Below, piece by piece: positions 1 through 9,290 of a DNA stretch of 57,777 nt. Each line of letters starts with the position of its first letter. Positions within the stretch are counted from its first letter, which is position 1. A program made the translations under genes and the position numbers. The notes beneath the pieces were generated by a model, which did no database searches, was not told the origin of the DNA, and saw only the letters and a list, made by a program, of their open reading frames with translations. Source of the stretch: Candidatus Microgenomatus auricola (GTDB lineage: Bacteria > Patescibacteriota > Patescibacteriia > SBBC01); NCBI GenBank assembly GCA_005239865.1, contig SBBC01000033.1:1-57777 (forward strand). The letters are read 5' to 3'.

Positions 1-84
1 AAGGAATGCGAGTTCCGCTTCAACTACCGACACGCAAATCTCTTTCGAACACTCATGAAACTTGTCAAGGGACTACCCCTCTAA
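1..84 (+). mobile_element. C-terminal end of an IS1595-family (ISXO2-like) transposase, truncated by the window edge
   Basis: Frame 1 translates KECEFRFNYRHANLFRTLMKLVKGLPL*, resembling the C-terminus of IS1595-type transposases (E-F-R-F-N-x-R). Confidence 0.6.
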
Positions 85-207
85 ACTAGTCTTGACCCAT
101 TACAATATGTCTATACCGCGGCAATTCGAGACCTCGATAAACTTTCGACATTTTATGTCAAGACAGATTCATACCTCTTCGATAAGGATGAAAAACAACA
201 GCAGAAT

Positions 208-522
208 ATGATAGGTTCTTTTGGGGGAGAGCAAGGACGAATTAACCCTCCTGAAGTACTCGAAGCGTTTCGTAAGCACGAGCCGATTCCTAGGGACAAG
301 TGTCGGTCCTATGAGGCATACATGCTCCAGTATCTGTCATGGATTTTTGATCTCAACTTATCAGACAGTCTACAAGCATCTGTTTCGTCAGGAATGATTA
401 GCAAAACACTCCGTTATTTGAAAAGTCGTCTTTCACGTGAAGAGTATGGAGTAATCGAGGATACTATTCAGGGATATGTAACGGAGCGAGGGCTCGGTAG
501 TATTCGCGGACCACAAGAATGA
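208..522 (+). CDS. hypothetical protein, 104 aa
   Basis: ORF without antisense competitor; no recognised domain. Confidence 0.4.
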   Translation: MIGSFGGEQGRINPPEVLEAFRKHEPIPRDKCRSYEAYMLQYLSWIFDLNLSDSLQASVSSGMISKTLRYLKSRLSREEYGVIEDTIQGYVTERGLGSIRGPQE

Positions 523-701
523 CGATCAGTAAATGAATAACCGAGTGCGGAGTTACGGAAAAGTAGAAACAGTATTATCGTGGTAGGGACGCTACCAAGG
601 AGGGACTTGATCAATTAAAGTTCGTCTTGACCAATGTTAGTGCGATATGGTAAAAATACTTGTAAGACGATGATAACGATGACAACGACGGAGCAGCGCC
701 G

Positions 702-1385
702 ATGAAAATCGCGGTCGTCATCCCTGCCTTCAACGAAGAGCGGGTGATTGGCTCAGTTCTCAAGCAGCTTCCTCGGAAACTTCCCGGGATTGAGACTATC
801 GATATGATTGTTGTGAATGATGGATCGACCGACGCGACAGAAAACATCGCCAAAACATTTGATGTGGTTGTCCTTCGTCATGTGATCAACCGTGGTCTTG
901 GCGCCACCCTCGGGACTGGTCTTGCGTATGCTCGGGACCACGGCTACGATCTCGTGGTGACTTTTGATGCTGATGGCCAGCATGATCCGGCAGAGTTGAA
1001 AGACGTCATTCAACCCGTCCTTCAGGGACGTGCCGAGGTGGTGGTCGGAACGAGGTTGAAAAAACCGGATGGCATGCCCTGGCATCGACGGATTGGAATT
1101 TGGGCATTTAACCTTATAACCTTCGTACTCTTCGGGGTCTGGACGACCGATTCCCAGTCGGGATTGCGGGTCTTTAGCCGACGCGCGCTCGAGCAGATGG
1201 AAATCGATTTTCAGGGGATGGAAGTTTCCTCTGGATTATTTTCGGAGATCGGGCGGTTGAAGCTTCGTTACGTCGAGGTTCCCATTCAGGCTATTTACAC
1301 CGATTACTCTTTGGCCAAGGGGCAACGACCCGGAAATGGGTTTTCTATCCTCTTCCGATTGCTTTGGCACAAATTCGTTAAATGA
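702..1385 (+). CDS. glycosyltransferase family 2 (dolichyl-phosphate mannosyltransferase-like)
   Basis: KIAVVIPAFNEERVIGSVL... VVNDGSTDAT... FDADGQHDP. Confidence 0.9.
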   Translation: MKIAVVIPAFNEERVIGSVLKQLPRKLPGIETIDMIVVNDGSTDATENIAKTFDVVVLRHVINRGLGATLGTGLAYARDHGYDLVVTFDADGQHDPAELKDVIQPVLQGRAEVVVGTRLKKPDGMPWHRRIGIWAFNLITFVLFGVWTTDSQSGLRVFSRRALEQMEIDFQGMEVSSGLFSEIGRLKLRYVEVPIQAIYTDYSLAKGQRPGNGFSILFRLLWHKFVK

Positions 1386-1386
1386 C

Positions 1387-1743
1387 ATGAGTGTCGAGTT
1401 ACCGTTTCCGCTAACACCGTTCAAGGTAATCCTCAGTATCTTTGTTATTTTTACTTGGACTCGAGTCCTCAAACGATATCATGAGAGAACTTTTACCATA
1501 GGGGAATTCCTAGTATGGACGCTTCTTTGGGGTGGGGGGGTCGTGGCAATATATATTCCAGGGAAGACAGATTTCATTGCGCGTCTCCTCGGTGTTGGTC
1601 GTGGTGCCGATGCGATTTTTACTTTGAGCATTTTGACTTTGTTTTACATTATTTACCGACTGTACGCACAGATTTATGCGCTTCGTCGTGATGTGACAAA
1701 ACTAGTACAACGGCTTGCGCGAGAGCGTACAGAGAGGATGTAG
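1387..1743 (+). CDS. DUF2304-like small membrane protein
   Basis: Follows the GT2 stop directly; hydrophobic helices then RRDVTKLVQRLARER coiled tail. Confidence 0.7.
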   Translation: MSVELPFPLTPFKVILSIFVIFTWTRVLKRYHERTFTIGEFLVWTLLWGGGVVAIYIPGKTDFIARLLGVGRGADAIFTLSILTLFYIIYRLYAQIYALRRDVTKLVQRLARERTERM

Positions 1744-1836
1744 CATCGTTCGTCCGATGCGAATACAGGACTTTATCGTGTTGACACTACATGTTCTCAA
1801 GAGTTCACTTGGTGGTCAGGCAAAAGAGCTTCGGAC

Positions 1837-2991
1837 ATGACGATCGTGCTGGTGACCGAATTTTTTCCGATCACCCTCGGACTCGACGTTCGAGGCGGGG
1901 TTGAAACCGTCAGCGTCTACTGGACTCAGGTTTTGCTGCGTCGGCAACATCGTGTAATTGTACTTGCATCACGCGAGTACGGGACACCAAAACGCAGCTT
2001 GAATGGATCGCTTTCAGTCATCCGATGCGGGTTTCCTCGCGCCTTTAGTCAATCGGGATTTCTTCTCGAGAGACTCAGTTTTTTATTTCACGCGTCACTC
2101 TTGCGACTGCAGGAAAAACCCGATGTGATTATCGGAATGAATTTTCTCGGATACCTACCTGCCTTGGCACTCAGTCGACGATATCGTGTGCCCGTAGTAG
2201 CGGCCTACCATGACGTATGGATTGGCAAGTGGATCAAGAACGTCGGTTTGCTCCCCGGGATTCTCGGTGAGATGTATGAGCGAATGATTCTTCGTGCCGG
2301 GTGGAGTTTTTTTATCGCAAACAGCAACATCACCAAACAAAAATTAATTAGATGCGGTCGTCTTGCTGCCGAACAAATTGCCGTAATCTACAACCCGATC
2401 GATCTTGTTCGGTACCGGTCGCTGCGTGTCAATAAATCTGGTCATCCAACGGTCTGCTATGTAGGTCGTTTGGTCCGCTATAAGCGTATTGATGACCTCC
2501 TGCGGGCATTTGCAGTTGTACATCACTTGATTCCCCTACTCAAAGGTCGAATCATCGGTATCGGACCGGAAGAACAACGATTGCGCAAATTGACCCAAGA
2601 TCTTGGTCTTGAGTCAAGCGTAAACTTCCTGGGGTCACTGCCGAAACACGAAGACGTTATGGTAGAGATCGGACGAGCCCATCTGTTTTGCCTTCCTTCC
2701 GCAGTTGAAGGGTTTGGAATTGTCACCATTGAGGCCATGGCGATGGGGACGCCTTACGTCAACACCGCCATTCCCGCGACGACCGAAATTACCGACAATG
2801 GGATTGGCGGTATTCTTTATCCGGTGGGTGACATTCAGGCATTAGCTGAAGGGATTATCAAGCTCATCAGCGACAAGAACATGAACGAACGTAAGCGACG
2901 TGAGGGCCGTGCATTCGTCGAGCGATATAATCTTGAGTCAATAGGCGCAACTCTTGATCAAGCGCTCTTATCTCTGACCACATCGATCTGA
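1837..2991 (+). CDS. glycosyltransferase family 4
   Basis: GGVETVSVYW, VGRLVRYKRIDDLLRAF, PSAVEGFGIVTIEAMAMGTP. Confidence 0.9.
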   Translation: MTIVLVTEFFPITLGLDVRGGVETVSVYWTQVLLRRQHRVIVLASREYGTPKRSLNGSLSVIRCGFPRAFSQSGFLLERLSFLFHASLLRLQEKPDVIIGMNFLGYLPALALSRRYRVPVVAAYHDVWIGKWIKNVGLLPGILGEMYERMILRAGWSFFIANSNITKQKLIRCGRLAAEQIAVIYNPIDLVRYRSLRVNKSGHPTVCYVGRLVRYKRIDDLLRAFAVVHHLIPLLKGRIIGIGPEEQRLRKLTQDLGLESSVNFLGSLPKHEDVMVEIGRAHLFCLPSAVEGFGIVTIEAMAMGTPYVNTAIPATTEITDNGIGGILYPVGDIQALAEGIIKLISDKNMNERKRREGRAFVERYNLESIGATLDQALLSLTTSI

Positions 2992-3001
2992 CTTCGCAGA
3001 A

Positions 3002-4144
3002 ATGATTTCCTCGCTCCACAATCGTCGAACAGGACAAGAATCTCGCGTTGATCACGACCGTCATTCACATGCCGAACATCCTTCAAAGTCCATTGCGTTA
3101 CTTGTTAGCACCTTCGATGCTTTTAGTGGTATCGACCGTGTGGTCGAACTTCAGGCGATCGAACTGGCGGGGCGAGGCCATCATGTGACAATTATTGCTC
3201 TCGCAGCCACAATGCCAGCACCTCGCGGTACACGTCTACTCACCCTCGGACTTCCATCGTCGACACTGCTCCAACGTCTCTACCGATTATTGATGTTTCT
3301 CGATCAGTCAAAAATCCAGCAGGCGGCTAATCTCCTTAGAGATACTGATATTGTGTACAGTCATCAGTATCCAATGAACCTCATCGCCCTGGAAGCACGA
3401 AAACGCTATGGGTCGACATTTATCTATTATGACCACGGCCTGCCCCCCGCGCGGGTTTTCGGTAGTATCGTTGAACGGGTGTACATTATCCTTTTTCGGT
3501 GGTTCGCCAAGTGGACTGTCCGCCGCGCTGACCGTATAATAACGATCAGCTATTTTCTCCGCCAGGAACTTCAACGACAGACCGGCAAGAAGGCCGAGGT
3601 GATTTACGATCGAATTGACGAACGTCGGTATCATCGAGGCCTTGATCAGGACACGGCCCGAAGATTTATTGGCATCGACGACCGGTTAATGGCGCTATTC
3701 GTCGGTCGCCTCTCACCACATAAAGGAGTTCATCTTCTCCTCCAGGCATGGTCAATTGTCTTTCGGAAAATCCCAAACGTAAAACTCGTGATCGTTGGCA
3801 AGGCAACTTTTCCCCGATATTTACGCAAACTCCACAACCTAGGAAAGGGGATTAACGTCTTGTTCACCGGTGTCGTTTCTGACGAAGACCTTCCGCGATA
3901 CTTCGCCGCCTGCGATATTTACGTCACCGCTTCACTCTGGGAAGGGTTTAATTTACCAATGGCCGAAGCGCACGCATGCGGTAAACCAATCGTTGCCTTT
4001 GACGTCGGTCCCCACAGAGAAATAGCCCGCAAGCGGTCGCGTTTTGTAGCTGCAGGAAACATCACCGAACTCGCCCACGCCATCATCGCGGTCTTCGAAG
4101 AAATACGGGACGATCTTTCGGTTGAACGAAGCGCAAGACCGTAG
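3002..4144 (+). CDS. glycosyltransferase family 4
   Basis: VGRLSPHKGVHLLLQAW; TASLWEGFNLPMAEAHACGKPIVAFDVG. Confidence 0.9.
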   Translation: MISSLHNRRTGQESRVDHDRHSHAEHPSKSIALLVSTFDAFSGIDRVVELQAIELAGRGHHVTIIALAATMPAPRGTRLLTLGLPSSTLLQRLYRLLMFLDQSKIQQAANLLRDTDIVYSHQYPMNLIALEARKRYGSTFIYYDHGLPPARVFGSIVERVYIILFRWFAKWTVRRADRIITISYFLRQELQRQTGKKAEVIYDRIDERRYHRGLDQDTARRFIGIDDRLMALFVGRLSPHKGVHLLLQAWSIVFRKIPNVKLVIVGKATFPRYLRKLHNLGKGINVLFTGVVSDEDLPRYFAACDIYVTASLWEGFNLPMAEAHACGKPIVAFDVGPHREIARKRSRFVAAGNITELAHAIIAVFEEIRDDLSVERSARP

Positions 4145-4152
4145 AGGTCAAG

Positions 4153-5637
4153 ATGAAGCGTACAACTGTTGTGGGAACGTTCCAACTCATCATCCTCGCA
4201 CTCGTTATCGTTTTTGTGCAGTTGTACTACAACGCTGACCATCAATTGCCACCCTGTTGTGATACCGCCCATACGCTAGTTCGGGCAAAGGCGATCACAA
4301 TGAATGAGTCGGTCAGCGGGATCTTGCCATACAACCCTTCATTCAGAGAACCAATGTACGGGGGCTTCATTTCGACCGAATTTCCTGTTCACGTTTTCCT
4401 TTCGCTATTCTATCAAGTTCAACCTGACCTCATTGGTGACCTAGCATTCGGTAAAAAGTTTTTTGTCGGGATGTTTCTCCTACCCGCCCTGTCTATCTAC
4501 ATTCTGGCCAACCGACTTCTCCACTCATCCATCGCCGGTATAATCGCGGTTCTCATCGTATATTTCGCCTACTGGTTTGGCAATGCCTATTGGACTGGTC
4601 ATGTTGCACAAATTCTCGGCATGTTCATTATTCCGTTCTATATATACTTTATTGTTCGCTACGAAGAGGAGGGCATGATTTTTTTCCTCTACTTTCCTCT
4701 GGTCATACTCCTTTTTTCTTTCTGGGTACATGTCTTGACCTTTCTCATTCTCCTTCTCGTTACAGCCAGTTACGCGATGATTAAAATTTTTTCAACTGGC
4801 GGGAAAGCCAAGGCGGCGATCGCCTACACTGCATTTAGCACCGCCACAATTGTCTATTTTTTGCTCGCACCATTAAATCTCCTCCCTCATTTCGAAGTCA
4901 ATGCGATGTACAATCAGTTTGGAAGCATCATCGAAAGTTCATTCGGGGGAGTGGTATTCCTGACGTTATTGATGGTCGGCTCATTCTTCGCCATCCGAAA
5001 AAGAAGAATACTCATAGTCTGGTTCCTCGTAACCTATTTTTTGACCCAATCGACTTGGCTCGGAGTGCCCTTTTTCGGGATTCGTTTCACCGAGTTCATT
5101 ATTACCCCAATCGCCATCATAGTAGTTTATGGTATGAAGGAATCTTTTAAGGCGATTGGAATGAGAAAAACTGGTTCAGTAGCGATGGCGGTTCTTCTCC
5201 TCATCTTTTTGCCCTTCGGCTTGATGCAGCAGGAGAGGTTGAAATCCTGCTACATTGACAATTGCCTGGGCCTCAACCCGACGCAAATCCCGCCAGACGA
5301 TCTCCAGGCGATGTCATGGATCAAAACAAATATCCCCCGAGAAAGCGTTTTTATCGGACCTCAAAAGTTCGGGTACTATCTTCCTTTCATCACCGATAAT
5401 ACCATTGAGTTTCCAGTGCTTGAACGAATTTCAATTTTTACCGCGCCGACGTCAGCTGAACGATGGCAAATTGCAAAGGGTATCGGCATTGACTATATAT
5501 TTTGGGACGCGATCATTGATTCGTACAAGAACGAACACCCCGATTTTAACAACTACGCGATCGAACCCCTTGAGAACGAAAAGTACTTTGCAAAAGTCTA
5601 TGACGAAGGAAACGCAAAAATATTCGCTGTTCGTTGA
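4153..5637 (+). CDS. polytopic membrane protein, putative glycan-related
   Basis: Many hydrophobic segments, soluble C-terminal domain; co-directional in glycan cluster. Confidence 0.7.
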   Translation: MKRTTVVGTFQLIILALVIVFVQLYYNADHQLPPCCDTAHTLVRAKAITMNESVSGILPYNPSFREPMYGGFISTEFPVHVFLSLFYQVQPDLIGDLAFGKKFFVGMFLLPALSIYILANRLLHSSIAGIIAVLIVYFAYWFGNAYWTGHVAQILGMFIIPFYIYFIVRYEEEGMIFFLYFPLVILLFSFWVHVLTFLILLLVTASYAMIKIFSTGGKAKAAIAYTAFSTATIVYFLLAPLNLLPHFEVNAMYNQFGSIIESSFGGVVFLTLLMVGSFFAIRKRRILIVWFLVTYFLTQSTWLGVPFFGIRFTEFIITPIAIIVVYGMKESFKAIGMRKTGSVAMAVLLLIFLPFGLMQQERLKSCYIDNCLGLNPTQIPPDDLQAMSWIKTNIPRESVFIGPQKFGYYLPFITDNTIEFPVLERISIFTAPTSAERWQIAKGIGIDYIFWDAIIDSYKNEHPDFNNYAIEPLENEKYFAKVYDEGNAKIFAVR

Positions 5638-5929
5638 AGAACGGATCGCGACTCTCATAGTTTTTATAGTTGCAGCTTCCTTGTTTATTTGGATCGATGT
5701 TCGCGTTGGTGATATTCCAAAAATTCTTCAATGGGCGGTCTTCCTGCCCCTTCGACTAGGACAACGATTGAGCGCAATGCTTCCGTTGAAGGAAGATTTC
5801 GAAATTCTCCTCTCTATCCTTCTGGGCGTACCGCTCCTTCTTGTGTACTGGGTTTACCTTTACTCCTCGGTTGAGTCGTTTCTTCGCTACCTCATTCGTA
5901 ACGCTAAACAGACAGCAAGCATTGAATGA
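5600..5929 (+). CDS. small membrane protein, 109 aa, start overlaps upstream gene
   Basis: MTKETQKYSLFVEERIATLIVFIVAASLFIWID...; start at internal ATG of listed ORF 5255-5929. Confidence 0.6.
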   Translation: MTKETQKYSLFVEERIATLIVFIVAASLFIWIDVRVGDIPKILQWAVFLPLRLGQRLSAMLPLKEDFEILLSILLGVPLLLVYWVYLYSSVESFLRYLIRNAKQTASIE

Positions 5930-5971
5930 ACTCGTTCGTTGAAACCGGTCGTCACTCGCCGAATGTCGGTT

Positions 5972-8095
5972 CTAGGTTGACGGCGACCGTTCCGGCGTAA
6001 CGTACGCACGCCGGATGAGATGTCGTTCGATGTCCGGGATCGGCACTCGACGAATAGCCTGGATAGCGCTTCGTTTAGCGAGCATCTTGGGAATGCCTCG
6101 CAGGGCGTCCCACTTAGCACGGATGATGACCCTCAAGCGTCGCCGTTTTGCGTAGAGCAAGAAGGTTCCAAACTGGGTGGCGATGATACCCGGCAGGTAT
6201 TTCCACCACAGCGCCGTTGGGAAATCTTTAACCAAGAACCACAGGTTGTTGCGGTGACCGTGGTAGATGGAGAAATCTGAAGACGGCCCCCCGGACGTCG
6301 CGCCCTCTTTGTGATACCCAACCGCCGTTGGGACGTAAACCGCTTCGTAGCCATTCATCCGGAGCCGGAAACCGACGTCTTGTTCGTCGAAATAAGCGAA
6401 GAAATCGTTATCCCAGACTTGACCGTCAGGCGTCATGATTTTACGCAAGCCCTCAGTTCGGTAAAGACCAAGCCCAGAGCATGGACAAAAGAGTGGATAC
6501 CATTCGCTTTTTCGGTTATATCCAAGTCCAGCGGTGGTCATCGCGATACCCAAATTATCAATTCGTTCGCGCTGAAAGTAGTTCATCATCCGTCCAGCTA
6601 CCATCCCAATTCGTTCGTTGACTTCGGCCGGAGCCACAAGATGAGCGATCGTGTCCGCTTCGACCATGAGATCATTGTTCACCATGGCGACGTACTTTAC
6701 CGTCCGATCATTCAAGGCCTGACGGATACCAGCATTATTTCCACCAGCCACCCCTAGATTTTTAACGTTTTGTACTACCTCGATTGTCTGGGCAAACTTC
6801 TCTTTCAGACGGTCACCCTCGCGGTTGTTGGAACCATTGTCCACAATGATGATCTTCAGGTTTGGGTACGATGATTGTTGCAGCGACTCAACACATTCAA
6901 CTGTTTGATCATAGGCGTTCCAGTTCAGGACGACGATGGCGACCGTTGGTTGCTCGCGTTTAGCAAGCAATCCACGTTGTCGCATTTCTTCAAGCGCTAT
7001 GTAGAAACGGTCTTCTGCCATTTGATCTTTTGACCAACGGTGAAGTTCAGACATTCCATCAACGAAATCGATTTGCGGCACGAAATCCAACATGCGTCGA
7101 ATTTTTGCGATATCAGCTCGACTGTGCCGAAAGTCGTTCTTGCGATATTCATGATTCACAACTGGTTCCATCGTCGCGTCGTGGAGTTTAATAAGAAGCT
7201 TTGCTAGTGCCAAAATCTCGATTCCTTGGCCCGTGCCGACGTTAAATATCTGTCCATTGGCTTCGTCCTTTTCATATGCCAGAATGCAAGCCCGGACTAC
7301 ATCGTAGACCGATATGAAATCGCGCGATTCATGGCCATCCTCGATGACAAGTGGCGAATTTCCGTTTTTAATCCGTGAAGAGAAAATCGCAATCACGCCG
7401 GTATATGGATTTGAGAGTGATTGTCGCGGTCCGTAGACGTTAAAAAATCGGAGAATGGTATAGGGGATATCGTATGTACGCGCCACCGACTCGAGCAATT
7501 CTTCACAAGCTTTTTTATTTAATCCGTAAACGAACCTCGGGCGCAACGGCTGGGTTTCGGGGATCGGGGACGGGACCATCACACGTTGGCAGTGTTGACA
7601 ATGAAGCTCCCAGTCTCTCTGTTCTAGCTGTTCAATCGAACGCAAACCTGGAAACTGAAGTCCATGTTCTGGGCAGGTGTGGGCGCACTCGCCGTAGCTC
7701 GTAGCACTTCCGGCAAAAATGATCTTTGGTCGCCAACCGGTTTCAACCAGTATATCAAGTAGTTGTGCCAGTCCACCGAGGTTGACCGAGACGTATTTCT
7801 CAATCTGGTACATTGATTGTCCAGTGCCGACAGCAGAAGCAAAATGGAAGACGGCGTCGACACCATCAAGCGCACTCCGGAGGACTTTGCGATCGCGAAC
7901 ATCGCCTTCAATGAACTCACAGGAAGGACTAAGGTACGTCGGTATGCCGTTTGGATGAATCTGTGGATCGAGGTTGTCGAGAATTCGAACACGATACCCG
8001 GCTTCAACTAACCGATCTGTCAAATGCGATCCGATGAATCCTGCACCACCGGTGATGAGTACACATTTAGGCATAGAGTTGACGATAGAGCTCAA
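5972..8095 (-). CDS. fusion protein: NAD-dependent SDR epimerase (N-terminal) plus GT2 glycosyltransferase (C-terminal)
   Basis: N-term VLITGGAGFIGSHLTDRL..., YGLNKKACE; Cys insertion CAHTCPEHG...CQHCQ; C-term VAIVVLNWNAYDQTVECVESL...VDNGS...FDEQDVGFRLRMNGYE. Confidence 0.9.
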   Translation of the reverse strand: MSSIVNSMPKCVLITGGAGFIGSHLTDRLVEAGYRVRILDNLDPQIHPNGIPTYLSPSCEFIEGDVRDRKVLRSALDGVDAVFHFASAVGTGQSMYQIEKYVSVNLGGLAQLLDILVETGWRPKIIFAGSATSYGECAHTCPEHGLQFPGLRSIEQLEQRDWELHCQHCQRVMVPSPIPETQPLRPRFVYGLNKKACEELLESVARTYDIPYTILRFFNVYGPRQSLSNPYTGVIAIFSSRIKNGNSPLVIEDGHESRDFISVYDVVRACILAYEKDEANGQIFNVGTGQGIEILALAKLLIKLHDATMEPVVNHEYRKNDFRHSRADIAKIRRMLDFVPQIDFVDGMSELHRWSKDQMAEDRFYIALEEMRQRGLLAKREQPTVAIVVLNWNAYDQTVECVESLQQSSYPNLKIIIVDNGSNNREGDRLKEKFAQTIEVVQNVKNLGVAGGNNAGIRQALNDRTVKYVAMVNNDLMVEADTIAHLVAPAEVNERIGMVAGRMMNYFQRERIDNLGIAMTTAGLGYNRKSEWYPLFCPCSGLGLYRTEGLRKIMTPDGQVWDNDFFAYFDEQDVGFRLRMNGYEAVYVPTAVGYHKEGATSGGPSSDFSIYHGHRNNLWFLVKDFPTALWWKYLPGIIATQFGTFLLYAKRRRLRVIIRAKWDALRGIPKMLAKRSAIQAIRRVPIPDIERHLIRRAYVTPERSPST

Positions 8096-9290
8096 TCAGC
8101 TTTGGGAATACTTTTGTAGTATCGAAACGTGTTAGCACTGTTTCTCTCGCCCGGTGGCCGAGACGCTCTCGCAAGGAGTTGTCATTGATCAGACGACGGA
8201 GATCTTTCGTCAATTCCTCAACTGAACCAGGAGAAAAGAGTAAACCGTTTTCACCATCAGTTACCACATCAACATTCCCACCAATCGCACTGGCCACCAC
8301 CGGTAAACCAACGCTCATCGCTTCAAGAAGTGCATTCGGAAGTCCTTCTCGACGAGATGGAAAGATAAAAATATCGCTTGCTTGTAGCGCATTGAAGACA
8401 TCCTTTCGTTCACCGAGAAACAGTATACTCGAGGTTAGGGCGCGTTGTCGAACTTCGTTTTGCAACTGGTCTTCTACGCTATCCAGACTTCCTCTCCCAC
8501 TTCCCACAATCAAAACCATCGCTCGAGAATGCAGATCGGGCGCCGTCGCCCAAGCGCGTACAAGAAGATCAATGCCCTTACGGTGAATTAAGCGACCACT
8601 GAAAGTGATGGCGATTTTGTCGTTTGGAATCTTAAATATTGCACGGAGGGAGTTGCGTGTCCACCGGTCGGCCGGAGAGAATACCTCGGCGTCAATAGCG
8701 TTGGGGATAACCACAAGTTTGTCTTGTAGGAATCCGTGATTCTGGAGCTCAACACTGATTTCTCGACTAATGCCGATAATCCGATCGGCCATCTTCAGGA
8801 TACTATTAATCACTCGGTTAACGATACGATGAATGAACGACGGATGAGCATTGACGTTTGCGCTCGTTTCCACCAGCTCCTTATGAATGTCTCCGGCCGT
8901 AGCAATTTTCACGACGGATTTTTTCCGAAGGAGTCGCACCACGAGAATGGCTACCGCGCCTGCAATTGAAGTGCCACTATGAAGGTGAACAACATCAAAA
9001 CGATGTCGAAGAGCGACGAGTTCCCAACTAGCGGAAAAGGCAAAGATAAACTCATACCAGATTCGACCGTAACCCGATGGCGGAACCCGGTAGACGTCGA
9101 CATGATCAATGACTTCGTGCGCTGGCAGTTCTGGCGAAAGTTTTCTCGTCAAGACGAAGACCGCAGTCCCCTGTTGACGTAGGAAGTTCGTAAGCAAACG
9201 ACATTGGACTTCAGAGCCGCCGATAAACGGTTCATAGCGCTCGATGAGCATGCAGATGCGAGGAATCATCGTTGAAATTCTTTCTGCCAT
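8067..9290 (-). CDS. glycosyltransferase family 4
   Basis: GGSEVQCRLLTNFLRQQG; FSGRLIHRKGIDLLVRAW; PSRREGLPNALLEAMSVGLPVVAS. Confidence 0.9.
   Translation of the reverse strand: MAERISTMIPRICMLIERYEPFIGGSEVQCRLLTNFLRQQGTAVFVLTRKLSPELPAHEVIDHVDVYRVPPSGYGRIWYEFIFAFSASWELVALRHRFDVVHLHSGTSIAGAVAILVVRLLRKKSVVKIATAGDIHKELVETSANVNAHPSFIHRIVNRVINSILKMADRIIGISREISVELQNHGFLQDKLVVIPNAIDAEVFSPADRWTRNSLRAIFKIPNDKIAITFSGRLIHRKGIDLLVRAWATAPDLHSRAMVLIVGSGRGSLDSVEDQLQNEVRQRALTSSILFLGERKDVFNALQASDIFIFPSRREGLPNALLEAMSVGLPVVASAIGGNVDVVTDGENGLLFSPGSVEELTKDLRRLINDNSLRERLGHRARETVLTRFDTTKVFPKLIELYRQLYA

Noticed and set aside
753-1085. Long antisense ORFs listed opposite most genes (e.g. 753-1085 -, 17828-18460 +, 40314-40877 -, 51028-51579 -)
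   Set aside because: They mirror well-identified genes and have compositionally biased, domain-free translations typical of shadow ORFs.
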